Source of the DNA: Variovorax boronicumulans
Lineage (GTDB): Bacteria; Pseudomonadota; Gammaproteobacteria; Burkholderiales; Burkholderiaceae_C
Assembly (NCBI RefSeq): GCF_030812215.1
Contig: NZ_JAUSSG010000001.1
Span: forward strand, 310,001-374,000
DNA: 64,000 nucleotides
Direction: 5' to 3'
Part shown: positions 42,342-51,815 of the stretch, piece by piece
Layout of the letters: the number at the start of each line of letters is the position of its first letter
How positions within the stretch are numbered: the first letter of the stretch is position 1
Made by a program: the position numbers and the translations under genes
The notes under the pieces: model-generated
Told to the model about the DNA's origin: nothing
Databases searched by the model: none
What the model saw: the letters and a program-made list of their open reading frames with translations, nothing else

Positions 42342-43658
42342 CTACAAAACCTGCGAATGCGCAGCGCTCGAAGCCACGCGTGTGCGTTCGCGCAACCACA
42401 GCACGAAGCCGCAGCCGAACACCACGACCTGCGTACCGATCAGCAGCGCGAAGCCCGCGAAGAATCCCGATGCGGATGCGGCCGATGCGGCAGCCGCGCC
42501 CGATGCCGGCGCGCCGTGCGACACCGCGCTGATCACACCACCCATCAACGCCGGCATGAAGCCCGCCACGAGGCTCCCTGCCCCGTTGGTCACGCCGAAT
42601 GCGCTCGCGGTGTGCTCGGGCCGCGAGCAATATTGAATGGTGCTCGGAATCGCGGGGCTCTGCAGTCCCCAGAAGAAGTTGGCCGCGACAAGACAGCATG
42701 CCGCGGCATACGGATCGCGCGCGTTGATGGCCATCAGCACCGACAGCGCCACGCCCACGCTCGCCCCCATGAAGATGAAAGGCACGTGCTCGCGTTCGAT
42801 CCTGTCGATGAGCACGCCGCTCACGAGCACTGCGAGCACCGTCGCGTACTGCGGCAACGAAGCGAGCCAGCCCATCTCGCGCAGCGAGAAGCCCCGCGCT
42901 TCGTGCAGGTAGGTCGGCAGCCAGTTGCTGCTGCCCCAGAGGTAGGCCAGCGCCGCCGAGGTGAGCAAGGTGATGAGGAACAGATGCCGCGTCTGCAGCG
43001 CGCCCTTCACGATGGCGCCGACGCGCCCCATCGCTTCGCCGAGCGACGAAGGCCGCGCCGTGTCTTCCTTGCCGGGCGGCATGCGTACGAAAGCAAGCAC
43101 CAGCGGAATGCCGAGCGCGATGTTCATGATGCCCAACACATGGAACGAGGTGTCCCACTGGAACTGCGCGAGCAGGTAGCCCACCAGCGGATAGCCGATG
43201 GCCAGGCCCAGGCCCGTGCCCATGTTCACCAGCGCGTTGGGCTTGCCGTTCTCGTGGCTCTGGAAGTGCGCCTTGATGTACGAAGAAGCGAGCGAGAACA
43301 GCGGCCCCTCCGAAACGCCCAGCAGCACGCGCGAAGCCAGCAGCAGGCCGTAGCTGTTGAACATCGGCGAAGCCCACGTCACCACGCCCCACAGGATCAA
43401 CCCATAGATCAGGCTGCGCCGCACGCCGAAGAGCGCCGAACAGAACGGCGTGAGCACGAAGGCCGACACGCCATAGCCGAGCATGAACGCCGTCGCCAGC
43501 AGGCCCTGGCTCACGCGGTCGGTCGCCGCGAGGCCCACGTGGTTCAGGAACGCGGCGTCGGTGATCAGCACCGCGATGTTGATGCGGTCCACGTACGAGA
43601 TCGCGACGATCGCGAACAGGGTGGCGACGCCGTACCAACGAAGGTATTTGCTCTGCAT
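42342..43658 (-). CDS. MFS transporter, ACS (anion:cation symporter) type
   Basis: 438 residues from the ATG at 43658. Twelve membrane helices are predicted, with ISYVDRINIAVL in helix 1 and GVSEGPLFSLASSYI in helix 4, features of the ACS family that includes phthalate, hexuronate and hydroxyphenylacetate importers. The last gene of the catabolic supercluster, 49 bp after the porin gene; it is likely the inner-membrane importer of the pathway substrate. Confidence 0.88.
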   Translation of the reverse strand: MQSKYLRWYGVATLFAIVAISYVDRINIAVLITDAAFLNHVGLAATDRVSQGLLATAFMLGYGVSAFVLTPFCSALFGVRRSLIYGLILWGVVTWASPMFNSYGLLLASRVLLGVSEGPLFSLASSYIKAHFQSHENGKPNALVNMGTGLGLAIGYPLVGYLLAQFQWDTSFHVLGIMNIALGIPLVLAFVRMPPGKEDTARPSSLGEAMGRVGAIVKGALQTRHLFLITLLTSAALAYLWGSSNWLPTYLHEARGFSLREMGWLASLPQYATVLAVLVSGVLIDRIEREHVPFIFMGASVGVALSVLMAINARDPYAAACCLVAANFFWGLQSPAIPSTIQYCSRPEHTASAFGVTNGAGSLVAGFMPALMGGVISAVSHGAPASGAAAASAASASGFFAGFALLIGTQVVVFGCGFVLWLRERTRVASSAAHSQVL

Positions 43659-43707
43659 GGGTCTTGCTGCTGTTGCTATTGCTGCTGTGGCGACGCGTGC
43701 GCCGGGT

Positions 43708-44814
43708 CTAGAACATGTGGCGCATGCCGAACTCGGTGCCGCTGGAGGCACGGTTCGGCGCGGTGATCGCGCCCGAGAGCGCCTGCGCGGCACCGTTGCT
43801 GTTGCTGATGCGTGCGATGGTGGCGTAGAGCGCGGTGCGCTTGGAGAGGTTGTGCACGTAGCCGATGGCCAGCTTCGACGAGGTCGGCTTCAGCGCCGCG
43901 CCCGCAGGCTCGAGCCGGTAGCGCGCGTACGAGGCCTTGATCTCGCCGACGCCGATGGGCAGCTGGAAGCCGATGAGCGCGCCCTTTGCATCGGTCGTGC
44001 CCTTCGACTCCGTGTACAGCTCGCTCGTGAGCTTCAGGCTCATGAGCGACGGGCCGAAGGTGTACGCCGCGCCGAGGTTGGTCACGCGCAGGTCGCCGCT
44101 TGCGTAGCGCGTCTTGCCGGTGGCGATGGCGATGTTGAGGCCGCCGCTCTGGTAGCCGAACCGCAGGCCCGTGTGGTTGCCGTCGCGCTTGTTCGACACC
44201 AGCGTGCCCGGCAGCACCGAGTTCGAATCGTTCTCGCCCATCGCGTACATCACCTGGCCGTAGAAGCCGCCGAGCGAGGCCGGCAGCAGATAGCCGATGC
44301 TGTTCGATGCGCGCGTGCCCGTCGGCGCGACCAGGCCGCCGAGGCCCGAGAAGTAGATCTGGTTGGCGCCGATGCCGCCGCCCGTGCCGAACGGGTCGAA
44401 GATGGCGGTGTTCCAGAACGCGGGCACGTAGTCGCGGCCCAGGCGCACCTCGCCGAACGGGCCGGCGAGGCTCACCGTGGAGCGGCGGTTGAAGCTCAGC
44501 ACGCCCGCGGGGCCGTTGCCGCTCGCCTGGTTGTTGGCGTTCGAGGGAAAACCCATCGCGCTGTCGTTCTGCAGCCCCATCTCCAGCCAGAAGTTGGCCG
44601 AGTAGCCGCCGCCCAGGTCTTCGGTGCCGCGAAAGCCGAGGCGGCTGAACATGTTGCCGCTGTTGGAAAGCTGCGTCTTGTGCGCCGATCCGTCGCCGCT
44701 GCCGCGCGTGTAGGTGACGGCGGCATCGACCACGCCGAAGAGCGTGAGGGAAGATTGGGCCAGCGCTCCGCCAGCCGTGCTGGCCGCAGCCAGCGCGATC
44801 AAGTAGTTTTTCAA
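43708..44814 (-). CDS. Gram-negative porin (Porin_4/Omp32 type)
   Basis: 368 residues. The frame has no ATG at the right place: the signal peptide (KNYLIALAAASTAGGALAQ) begins with a TTG at 44814. The mature protein starts SSLTLFGVVDAAVTY and has the RLGFRGTEDLGGG and GEVRLGRDYVPAFW motifs of 16-strand burkholderial porins, ending in MRHMF with the C-terminal Phe needed for assembly. Its place inside the catabolic cluster suggests it passes the aromatic substrate through the outer membrane. Confidence 0.9.
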   Translation of the reverse strand: MKNYLIALAAASTAGGALAQSSLTLFGVVDAAVTYTRGSGDGSAHKTQLSNSGNMFSRLGFRGTEDLGGGYSANFWLEMGLQNDSAMGFPSNANNQASGNGPAGVLSFNRRSTVSLAGPFGEVRLGRDYVPAFWNTAIFDPFGTGGGIGANQIYFSGLGGLVAPTGTRASNSIGYLLPASLGGFYGQVMYAMGENDSNSVLPGTLVSNKRDGNHTGLRFGYQSGGLNIAIATGKTRYASGDLRVTNLGAAYTFGPSLMSLKLTSELYTESKGTTDAKGALIGFQLPIGVGEIKASYARYRLEPAGAALKPTSSKLAIGYVHNLSKRTALYATIARISNSNGAAQALSGAITAPNRASSGTEFGMRHMF

Positions 44815-44849
44815 AGGATGTCTCGGTTGGTTTTTCTCTGGCCGTAGCC

Positions 44850-45818
44850 TCAGATGTCCAGCACCAGCCGCTCGCCCTTGCAGCGAGAGACGCAGATCAT
44901 CATGGTCTTGTTGGACGCACGTTCGATCTTGGTGAGGATGCCGTCGTGGTGCTCGACTTCGCCTTCGAGAACCGCTGTTTCGCAGGCGCCGCACACGCCT
45001 TCCTTGCAACTGTGGTCGGGGTTGAGGCCGGCGTCGATCAGGCTGTCGAGAATCGACTTTCCTGCCGGCACCTCGACGCTCTTGCCGCTTTTCGCGCACT
45101 GCACCACGCAGCCTTGCGTGGCGCTGGGAGCCTCCACATGCACCGCGGCGAAGCGTTCGATGTGCGCGTTGGCATAGCCCAACTGCTCGCAGCTCTTCTC
45201 GAACGCATCGAGCATCGGCGTCGGGCCGCAGCAGTAGTAGTGGCTCGCAGCGCCCTTGCCGGCCAGCAGCTTCGCGAGGTCGGGCGGCGCGCCCTTCTCG
45301 TCGTCGAAGTGCCAGGTCAACTGGATCGACTTCTCCTGGGCCAGCGCCTCGATGGCCTCGCAGAACGCGGCCTCCTTGCGGGTGCGCGCGCAGTACAGCA
45401 GCTCCACCGGCCGGCCGATGGTCACGAGCCGCTGCAACATGCACCAGATGGGCGTCACGCCGATGCCACCGGACACCAGCACCGAGCGCTCGGCATCTTC
45501 CTGCAGCCTGAAGTTGTTGCGCGGCGCCGAGATCGGCAGCGTCATGCCCACGCGCAGTTGCTGGTGCACATAGCGCGAGCCACCGCGGCTCTTGCGGTCG
45601 TTGAGAACGCCAACCACATAGCGCTGCCGGTCGCTGGAGGGGTTGCACAGCGAGTAGCTGCGCACCAGCCCGTTGGGCAGGTGCAGGTCGATGTGGGAGC
45701 CGGCCTCGAAAGCCGGAAAGTCCACGGCGGGCGTGGCCGGGCGGAACTCGACACTGACGATGCCGTCGGCCTCGTAGCGCATCGTGTGCACGAGGGCGTT
45801 CAGCGTGGGAGAAGACAT
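44850..45818 (-). CDS. PDR/VanB family oxygenase reductase
   Basis: 322 residues. A flavin-binding domain (RSYSLCNPS for FMN) and NAD domain (SGGIGVTPIWCML; YYCCGPTPMLDAF) are followed by a C-terminal plant-type 2Fe-2S domain (CKEGVCGAC plus a fourth Cys in MICVSRC). This is the class IA reductase layout that feeds electrons from NADH to a Rieske oxygenase. It starts 17 bp after the Rieske oxygenase gene, its obvious partner. Confidence 0.93.
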   Translation of the reverse strand: MSSPTLNALVHTMRYEADGIVSVEFRPATPAVDFPAFEAGSHIDLHLPNGLVRSYSLCNPSSDRQRYVVGVLNDRKSRGGSRYVHQQLRVGMTLPISAPRNNFRLQEDAERSVLVSGGIGVTPIWCMLQRLVTIGRPVELLYCARTRKEAAFCEAIEALAQEKSIQLTWHFDDEKGAPPDLAKLLAGKGAASHYYCCGPTPMLDAFEKSCEQLGYANAHIERFAAVHVEAPSATQGCVVQCAKSGKSVEVPAGKSILDSLIDAGLNPDHSCKEGVCGACETAVLEGEVEHHDGILTKIERASNKTMMICVSRCKGERLVLDI

Positions 45819-45835
45819 GGCGATCGCTTCCCCGC

Positions 45836-46882
45836 TCAGGCCGCGACTGGCTCGGCCGCTTCCGCCAGCTGCGCCACCGCGAGGTTGCGCATGTGCCGGC
45901 GCAGGCGAACGATGCCCAGGTCGTGCTGGTACAGGTTCTCGTGCTGGTTGGCGTCGGCCTCCATCTCCTCGAGCATCACGCGGTCCTGCTCCAGCACATG
46001 CCAGTGGCGCGCCTCCAGGCGGTTCTTGTAGAGGAAGCGCCAGGTGTCGCGCTGCCAGCCGGGCTCCAGCTTGCGCACGCGCCAGAAGAAGGTCGCGGTC
46101 ATGCCCTTCACGATCGGCGAGAACGCGCCGATGATGATGAAGTTGCCGCCGGGGCCGCCGGTCTTCGGGTACGGAATTTCGAGCCGCATCCAGTGGATGC
46201 CGGTGTCGGCCCACTCGGTCCAGTCGAAGTTGACGTTGCGCTGGCCTTCCTTCTCGAACACGAAGCCGATGTCGGTCGGGCGGATGCCGAACTTGGCGCT
46301 CGAATCCCCCTCGGCCATCGAGTGCGACTGCTTGTGCAGGTAGGTGCCGTGCATCGGGTCCATCACGTTGTCCAGCACGTAGCGGTAGTCGCCCTTCCAC
46401 TCGGTGTAGCAAAGGAAGCTCGAATACTCGGCGTCGTCGGTCAGTTGCTCGGGCAGCACCAGCGGCGGCGGAACGTCGACCGGCTCCTTCGAGTTGTAGA
46501 GGAACACGGCGCCCGCGCGCTCCTGCACGTGGAAGTGGCGCGTGGCTTTCGAACCTTCGAGCTTGCAGCCCGGGCTGCCGGGCACGCGCGTGACGACGCC
46601 GTCATGGCGCACTTCCACGCCGTGGTACGGGCACGAGAGCCGGTCGCCCAGCACCACGCCTTGCGACAGCGGTGCGCCGCGGTGCGGGCAGCGGTCTTCC
46701 AGCGCATGCAACACGCCTTCGCCGTCGCGCCACAGGGCAATCTTGCGGCCGAGGCGGCGCAGGGAGATGGGGTTCTCCTTGATGAAGTGCGAGGGGCAGA
46801 TCGGGTACCAGAGGTCCTTGAGGCCGATCTCGAGCAAGTGGTCCACCGGGTCGGCGGGAACGGGTTGGATGGCGATGTTCAT
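45836..46882 (-). CDS. Rieske non-heme iron oxygenase, alpha subunit
   Basis: 348 residues. The Rieske ligands are C65-x-H67 and C84-x2-H87 (CPHRG...CPYHG). The mononuclear iron site is in DNVMDPMHGTYLH, giving the two His, with an Asp further on. The length and the single-subunit layout fit the PobA/VanA/phthalate-oxygenase group, which hydroxylates or O-demethylates aromatic acids without a beta subunit. It is flanked by a small HTH gene upstream and its reductase downstream. The substrate is unknown. Confidence 0.92.
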   Translation of the reverse strand: MNIAIQPVPADPVDHLLEIGLKDLWYPICPSHFIKENPISLRRLGRKIALWRDGEGVLHALEDRCPHRGAPLSQGVVLGDRLSCPYHGVEVRHDGVVTRVPGSPGCKLEGSKATRHFHVQERAGAVFLYNSKEPVDVPPPLVLPEQLTDDAEYSSFLCYTEWKGDYRYVLDNVMDPMHGTYLHKQSHSMAEGDSSAKFGIRPTDIGFVFEKEGQRNVNFDWTEWADTGIHWMRLEIPYPKTGGPGGNFIIIGAFSPIVKGMTATFFWRVRKLEPGWQRDTWRFLYKNRLEARHWHVLEQDRVMLEEMEADANQHENLYQHDLGIVRLRRHMRNLAVAQLAEAAEPVAA

Positions 46883-46892
46883 GGGTGTCTCC

Positions 46893-47114
46893 TCAGCCGG
46901 CCAGCGTGGCCATTTCCTTGCGGTACAGCGCTTCGGTCCAGGGCTGGCCGCCGGGCGTGGCGAGGCCGCTGTCGTTCAGGCGCTGCACCAGGCCGCCCAG
47001 GTCGTGGATGCCGTCGGCAAAGGCGCGTTCGATCACGTCGCCCAGCAGGTCTTCGTAGGTGGTCGCGGGGCGCTGGCGCGCCTGGTGCGGTTGGAGATAG
47101 CGGTCTTGTTGCAT
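46893..47114 (-). CDS. small recombinase-like helix-turn-helix protein
   Basis: 73 residues from the ATG at 47114. The sequence YLQPHQARQRPATTYEDLLGD, with IHDLGGLVQRLNDSGLATPGG after it, resembles the recombinase-like HTH domain found as a short stand-alone gene next to some Rieske oxygenases. It is too small to be a recombinase. It sits 10 bp before the oxygenase gene and 31 bp after the monooxygenase gene; an accessory subunit or regulator of the oxygenase is possible. Confidence 0.65.
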   Translation of the reverse strand: MQQDRYLQPHQARQRPATTYEDLLGDVIERAFADGIHDLGGLVQRLNDSGLATPGGQPWTEALYRKEMATLAG

Positions 47115-47145
47115 CGTGGGCCTCCGGGGGTGAGGTGAAATGAAA

Positions 47146-48309
47146 TCAGGCGGTGGCGGCTGCAACGGCAGGCGCACCGAGCGGCACGGCCCAGGCGTCG
47201 TAGCCGTAGACCCAGTCCGCATTGCCGCCTTCGCGCAGCCAGTTGTTGCCGCGCGAGCCGAGCTGCACCTGGCCGGCGCGCTCGATGCGGGCTTTCTCGT
47301 AGTCCTTCAGCGCATCGACAGCGTCCGCCGTCGCCACGCCTTCGAGGTGGCGCGACAGCACCACGGCGTCTTCGATCGCCATGCCCGCGCCCTGCGCCAT
47401 GAAAGGCAGCATCGGATGCGCGGCATCACCGAGCAGCGCCATGCGGCCCTCGGCCCACGCGGGCATCGGGTCGCGTTCGTACAGCGCGGTCTTGAGCACC
47501 GTGTCGCAGGCGTCGAGCAAGGCGCGGGCCTCGGGGTGGTAGGCCATGTATTGCTCCCGCAGCTCGTCGACGCTGCCGGGCGCGGTCCACGACTCGAGGT
47601 GCCAGGTGTCCTGCGGCGTGGTCGCGAAGATGAAGACGTCCTTGCCGCGGTTCAGCGGGAAGGTGACGATCTGGCTCTGCGGATTCGGCCCCCACCACTT
47701 GGTGAACGCGCCGAGGTTCGGCACGCCGGCCACGCGCTCGGCGGGCACCACGGCGCGGTAGGCGACGATGCCCGTGAAGCGCGGGCTCTCGGCGCCGAAC
47801 ATCGCGGTGCGCACGCACGAGTGGATGCCGTCGGCACCGAGCAGCACGCCGACGCGGGCGCTGGTGCCGTCGGTGAACGAGAGGGTCACGCCCTCTTCGT
47901 CCGCGGCGATCTTCTCGGCGCGCTTGCCCAGGGCCACGCGCTCGGCCGGGAACATGTCGGCCAATGCGGCCAGCAGGTCGGCGCGGTGAATGGTGAGCTG
48001 CGGTGCGCCATAACGCTCTTCGGCTGAATCGGCCATCTCGAGCCGCGAGGTTTCTTCGCCGGTGTCGTAGGTACGGCTGATGCGGTGCGACGGGCGTGCC
48101 GCCGTCACGCGGGCGGCCTCGCCGACGCCCAGGCCGTCGAGCGCGCGCACCGCGTTGGGCGTGAGGTTGATGTCCGCGCCGACGCGGGCGAACTGCTTCG
48201 CCTGCTCGAACACGACCACATCGTGCCCCGCGCGCCGCAGTGCGATGGCAGCGACCAGGCCGCCGATGCCGGCACCGACGATGCCGATGGTGGATTCGCT
48301 TGTCTTCAT
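47146..48309 (-). CDS. FAD-dependent aromatic monooxygenase
   Basis: 387 residues from the ATG at 48309. It has the dinucleotide motif GIVGAGIGGL, the DG motif GADGIHSCVR and the GD motif LLGDAAHPMLPFMAQGAG, the class A flavoprotein hydroxylase set. It is closest in style to salicylate hydroxylase and 6-hydroxynicotinate 3-monooxygenase, which add OH next to or in place of a carboxylate. In this cluster it probably prepares a dihydroxylated ring for the extradiol-type enzyme. Confidence 0.9.
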   Translation of the reverse strand: MKTSESTIGIVGAGIGGLVAAIALRRAGHDVVVFEQAKQFARVGADINLTPNAVRALDGLGVGEAARVTAARPSHRISRTYDTGEETSRLEMADSAEERYGAPQLTIHRADLLAALADMFPAERVALGKRAEKIAADEEGVTLSFTDGTSARVGVLLGADGIHSCVRTAMFGAESPRFTGIVAYRAVVPAERVAGVPNLGAFTKWWGPNPQSQIVTFPLNRGKDVFIFATTPQDTWHLESWTAPGSVDELREQYMAYHPEARALLDACDTVLKTALYERDPMPAWAEGRMALLGDAAHPMLPFMAQGAGMAIEDAVVLSRHLEGVATADAVDALKDYEKARIERAGQVQLGSRGNNWLREGGNADWVYGYDAWAVPLGAPAVAAATA

Positions 48310-48340
48310 GGATGTCTCGCTCTTCGTTCTTGCGTGCGGC

Positions 48341-49348
48341 TCACTCGGCCACGATGTTCCGGGCCTTGATGATTCGGGCCCACACGGCCGTTTCCTCGCG
48401 GATGTGCGCGGCAAATTCGGAGGGCTTCATCGCCGCATCGGTCATGCCCTGCACCTTCAGGCGTTCGCGCACGTCGGGCTGGGCCAGCATTTGCGCCGCA
48501 TCCTTCGCGAGCTGTTCGACCACGGCGGGCGGCGTGCCCTTGGGCGCGAGGAGGCCATACCAAGAGGTCACGGTCACGCCCTGGATGCCCTGCTCCGCGA
48601 GCGTCGGGATATCGGGCGCAGCCGCGCTGCGCTTGGCCTCGGTCACCCCCAGCGCGATGAGCTTGCCGTTCTTGATGAAAGGCATGGTCGCAGGCAGGTT
48701 GCTGAACATCAGCGGCACCGAACCGCCCAGCACGTCGTTGAGCGCGGGCGCCGTGCCCTTGTAGGGCACGTGCAGCAGGTCGATGCCCGCCTGCTGCTTG
48801 AAGAGTTCGCCCGCCAGGTGCAGGCCGCTGCCCACGCCGGGCGACGCATACGACAGCGTGTTGGGCTTGGCCTTGGCCATTGCCACCAGCTCCTTCGCGC
48901 TCTTGATGCCTGACGAGGGCGCGGCCACCAGCACGTTGGGCGCCTTGGCGAGCATGGTGACGGGCACGAAGTCTTTCTCGATGTCGAACGGAAAGTTCGG
49001 CATCAGCGTCGGGTTGATCGTGAGGTTGCCCGCCGGCACCACGAGCAGCGTGTGACCGTCGCCCTTCGCGCGCTTGACCTTGTCGATGCCGATGTTGCCG
49101 GCCGCACCGACCAGGTTCTCGACCACTGCCGCCTGGCCGTAGCGCTTGGCGAGGCCATCGGAGAGCACGCGCGCCAGCATGTCGACGGGGCCGCCGGGCG
49201 GGAATGGCGAGACGACGGTGAAGCGGTCGCTGGAGAGCTGCTTCTGTGCGTCGCTCTGCGCGTGCGCGGGCAAGACAAGCGCCGCCGCCGCCGCCGCGAT
49301 CAGAAGGGAGATGGAAAAACGTCGTTGCATGGTGATCGGGGAAGTCAT
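48341..49348 (-). CDS. Bug/TctC-type tripartite tricarboxylate binding protein
   Basis: 335 residues from the ATG at 49348 (GAGAAG upstream). A signal peptide ends at PAHAQS. The fold markers are VVSPFPPGGPVDMLAR, VENLVGAAGNIGID and LLHVPYKGTAPALNDVLGG. It overlaps the upstream VOC gene by 4 bp (ATGA). No TctA/TctB membrane genes are present, so it either uses a transporter elsewhere or works as a sensor. A second Bug protein opens the cluster at 58342. Confidence 0.9.
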   Translation of the reverse strand: MTSPITMQRRFSISLLIAAAAAALVLPAHAQSDAQKQLSSDRFTVVSPFPPGGPVDMLARVLSDGLAKRYGQAAVVENLVGAAGNIGIDKVKRAKGDGHTLLVVPAGNLTINPTLMPNFPFDIEKDFVPVTMLAKAPNVLVAAPSSGIKSAKELVAMAKAKPNTLSYASPGVGSGLHLAGELFKQQAGIDLLHVPYKGTAPALNDVLGGSVPLMFSNLPATMPFIKNGKLIALGVTEAKRSAAAPDIPTLAEQGIQGVTVTSWYGLLAPKGTPPAVVEQLAKDAAQMLAQPDVRERLKVQGMTDAAMKPSEFAAHIREETAVWARIIKARNIVAE

Positions 49349-50316
49349 TTCTTCTCGGTGAGGAAAGCGCCCTTCGGGCCTTCCGCGTTCTTCTGGCGGC
49401 GCGTGTGGCCATCGAGGCCGCCATCGACCGCCCATTCGGCGAACACCGTCGGACCGGGCTCGAACTCGCGCGGCTGCCAGTCGGCGGTGAGCTGGTCTTC
49501 GTCGGCGTAGTACTCGATGAGGCCGCCTGCCGGGTTCTTGAAGTACCAGAAGTACGCCGACGACACCGGGTGCCGCCCCGGGCCGAGTTGCGTTTCCCAG
49601 CCGCGGCGCGAGAAATGCAGCCCACCGCCGAACACTTCGTGGATGTCGCGCACGGTGAACGCCACATGGTTGAGCCCGCGCTTGCCCGAGGGAATCTGCA
49701 GCAGGAACAGGTCGTGGTGACCGCCCTCGGCCGCGCAGCGCATGAAGGCGCCGCGGTTGGGGTAGCTGTCGGAGCCGACGAAGCCGAAGCGCCCGGCATA
49801 GAACGCGCTCGTGGTCTTCACGTCGTTGACGAAGAACACCACATGGCCGACTTCGATCGGCGTCGCATGGTCGTAGATCGGCGCAGCCTGGTTGACGCGC
49901 GGCTTGGCGTTCCAGGTGTTCATCGCGCCGCAATCGACTTCGACCGCGTGCTTGCGGCTGACCTGCAGGCGCACCGCGAGGCCGTTGGGGTCGATGCAGC
50001 CGATGCGGCGTGCGCCGTCCACCGTGTTGTCGAAGAAAGCCGGGTCCTGCGCGATGGCGGCGGCGTAGCGGTCCAGGTCCGCATCGCTTTCCACGCCCCA
50101 CACCACTTCGCGCAGCGTCGGGCCTTCTTCCATCGCGGGCGGAAGGTTCGCCTTGTCCAACGCCGCAACGACGACCTTGCAGCCGTTGAGGCACTCGAAC
50201 ACGAGTTCGTCGGCGGCTTCCGACTTCAGCGCGAGCCCCCAGTCCTCGAAGAACCGGCGGCAGGTAGGCAGGTCGTCTGCCCCGTAGGTGATCTGGTCGA
50301 TGCCTAGAACGCTCAT
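49345..50316 (-). CDS. VOC family extradiol-type ring-cleavage dioxygenase
   Basis: 323 residues with two VOC modules. The second module shows the type I extradiol Fe(II) ligands: His in EVGHVVFFV, His in GLNHVAFTV and Glu in GLIEYYAD. The first module lacks them, as in two-domain dihydroxybiphenyl/catechol 2,3-dioxygenases. It likely cleaves a dihydroxylated ring made by the oxygenases encoded downstream. The C-terminal 40 residues (from DWQPREFEPG) are rich in charge. It lies 13 bp after the aldehyde dehydrogenase gene. Confidence 0.85.
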   Translation of the reverse strand: MSVLGIDQITYGADDLPTCRRFFEDWGLALKSEAADELVFECLNGCKVVVAALDKANLPPAMEEGPTLREVVWGVESDADLDRYAAAIAQDPAFFDNTVDGARRIGCIDPNGLAVRLQVSRKHAVEVDCGAMNTWNAKPRVNQAAPIYDHATPIEVGHVVFFVNDVKTTSAFYAGRFGFVGSDSYPNRGAFMRCAAEGGHHDLFLLQIPSGKRGLNHVAFTVRDIHEVFGGGLHFSRRGWETQLGPGRHPVSSAYFWYFKNPAGGLIEYYADEDQLTADWQPREFEPGPTVFAEWAVDGGLDGHTRRQKNAEGPKGAFLTEKK

Positions 50317-50329
50317 GGTCGTGCTCTCT

Positions 50330-51805
50330 TCAGTTCGCCCAGGGGAGCGGTTGGTCGTTGGTGCCCCAGTACATGCTCTTTTGCTCCATGTACTGGAAGA
50401 TGCCTTCGCGGCCCTTCTCGCGGCCGAGGCCGCTGTCGCGCCAGCCGCCGAACGGCGTGGAGACCGAGAACTGCTTGTAGGTGTTGACCCAGACCGTGCC
50501 GGCCTGCACCGCGCGGCCGAGCTTCCAGGCGCGCTTGAAGTCGCGGCTCCACACGCCGGCCGCCAGCGCGTAGACGCTGTCGTTCGCCTGCGCGATCAGT
50601 TCCTCCTCGCTGTCGAAGGGCATCGCGACGAGCACCGGGCCGAAGATTTCTTCCTGGCTGATGCGTGCGCGGTTGTCCAGGCCTTCGATGATGGTCGGCT
50701 TGTAGAAATAGCCGTTGTCGTAGCCGGCACCGTGCGGGCGCACGCCGCCCGTGCGGATGCGTCCGCCTTCGGACACGCCCAGGTCCACATAGCGCTCGAT
50801 GCCTTCGCGGTGCCTGGCCGTGATGAGCGGGCCCATCTGCGTCTGCTCCGAGGCCGGATCGCCCACGCGCAGCGCATTGGCGCCTTCGGCCAGCCGCGTG
50901 AGGAACTCGTCGTAGATGCCGCGTGCCACGAACAGGCGCGAGCCCGCGATGCACGACTCGCCCGACGAACTGAAGATGCCGTAGAGCACGCCGTTCACCG
51001 CATGGTCGAGGTCCGCGTCGTCCAGCACCATGGTGGGCGACTTGCCGCCCAGCTCCAGCGACACCGGCATCATCTTGTCGGCCGCGATGTGGGCGATGTG
51101 CTTGCCGGTGGTGGTGCCGCCGGTGAACGACACGCGCTTGACCAGCGGGTGCTTGGTGATCGCATCGCCAATCACCGAGCCCTTGCCCGGCAGCACGCTG
51201 ACGATGCCCTTGGGCACGCCGGCCGCTTCGCAGATGCGTGCGAGTTCCAGCGCCATGAGCGGCGTGACTTCGGCGGGTTTCACGACCACCGCATTGCCTG
51301 CCGCCAGCGCAGGCGCGAGCTTCTGCGCTTCGCTCGCGATCGGCGAGTTCCACGGCGTGATGGCGGCGACCACGCCCATGGGCTCGTGCACGCTCATCGT
51401 GACGAACGCACCACGCGACGGGGTGATGGTTTCTTCGAGCGTCTCCAGCGCGGCGGCGAAGAACTGGAAGGTGCCCGCCGCGCTCGCCACAAGGTTGCGC
51501 GTTTCGTTGATCGGCTTGCCGTTGTCCAGGCGCTGCTTCTGCGCGAGCGATTCGCTCTCTTCGCGGATCAGCTGCGCCACGCGGTGCAGCACTGCGGCGC
51601 GCTCGTGCGGCAGGCGCTGCGCCCAGCCGCTGGTGCGGAAGGCGTGGTCGGCGCGGGTGATCGCCTCTTCCACATCGGCGAGGCTCGCGGCCTTCAGGCG
51701 CGCGATGGGCTCGCCCGTGGCCGGGTACAGGCTTTCATACACATCGCCGCCGCCCAGGCGCCATTCGCCGGCAATGCAGATCGGGAGAAGTTCGGAAGAG
51801 ATCAT
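50330..51805 (-). CDS. aldehyde dehydrogenase
   Basis: 491 residues from the ATG at 51805. The ALDH superfamily motifs are PWNSPI, the general-base Glu in LELGGKSP, and the catalytic Cys in SGESCIAGSR. It oxidises an aldehyde to an acid with NAD(P). In this setting two aldehyde sources are plausible: a semialdehyde from ring cleavage, or the product of the ThDP-dependent decarboxylase. It follows the aspartate-dehydrogenase-like gene by 10 bp. Confidence 0.9.
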   Translation of the reverse strand: MISSELLPICIAGEWRLGGGDVYESLYPATGEPIARLKAASLADVEEAITRADHAFRTSGWAQRLPHERAAVLHRVAQLIREESESLAQKQRLDNGKPINETRNLVASAAGTFQFFAAALETLEETITPSRGAFVTMSVHEPMGVVAAITPWNSPIASEAQKLAPALAAGNAVVVKPAEVTPLMALELARICEAAGVPKGIVSVLPGKGSVIGDAITKHPLVKRVSFTGGTTTGKHIAHIAADKMMPVSLELGGKSPTMVLDDADLDHAVNGVLYGIFSSSGESCIAGSRLFVARGIYDEFLTRLAEGANALRVGDPASEQTQMGPLITARHREGIERYVDLGVSEGGRIRTGGVRPHGAGYDNGYFYKPTIIEGLDNRARISQEEIFGPVLVAMPFDSEEELIAQANDSVYALAAGVWSRDFKRAWKLGRAVQAGTVWVNTYKQFSVSTPFGGWRDSGLGREKGREGIFQYMEQKSMYWGTNDQPLPWAN

Positions 51806-51815
51806 GTGGAAAAAC

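Noticed and set aside
42178..42636. 152-codon plus-strand ORF in and beyond the long intergenic region
   Set aside because: Half of it is antisense to the MFS gene and there is no ribosome site; not supported as a gene.
46893..47114. Mobile-element origin of the recombinase-like HTH protein
   Set aside because: It is only 73 residues, lacks a catalytic domain, and no inverted repeats or target duplications are seen around it.
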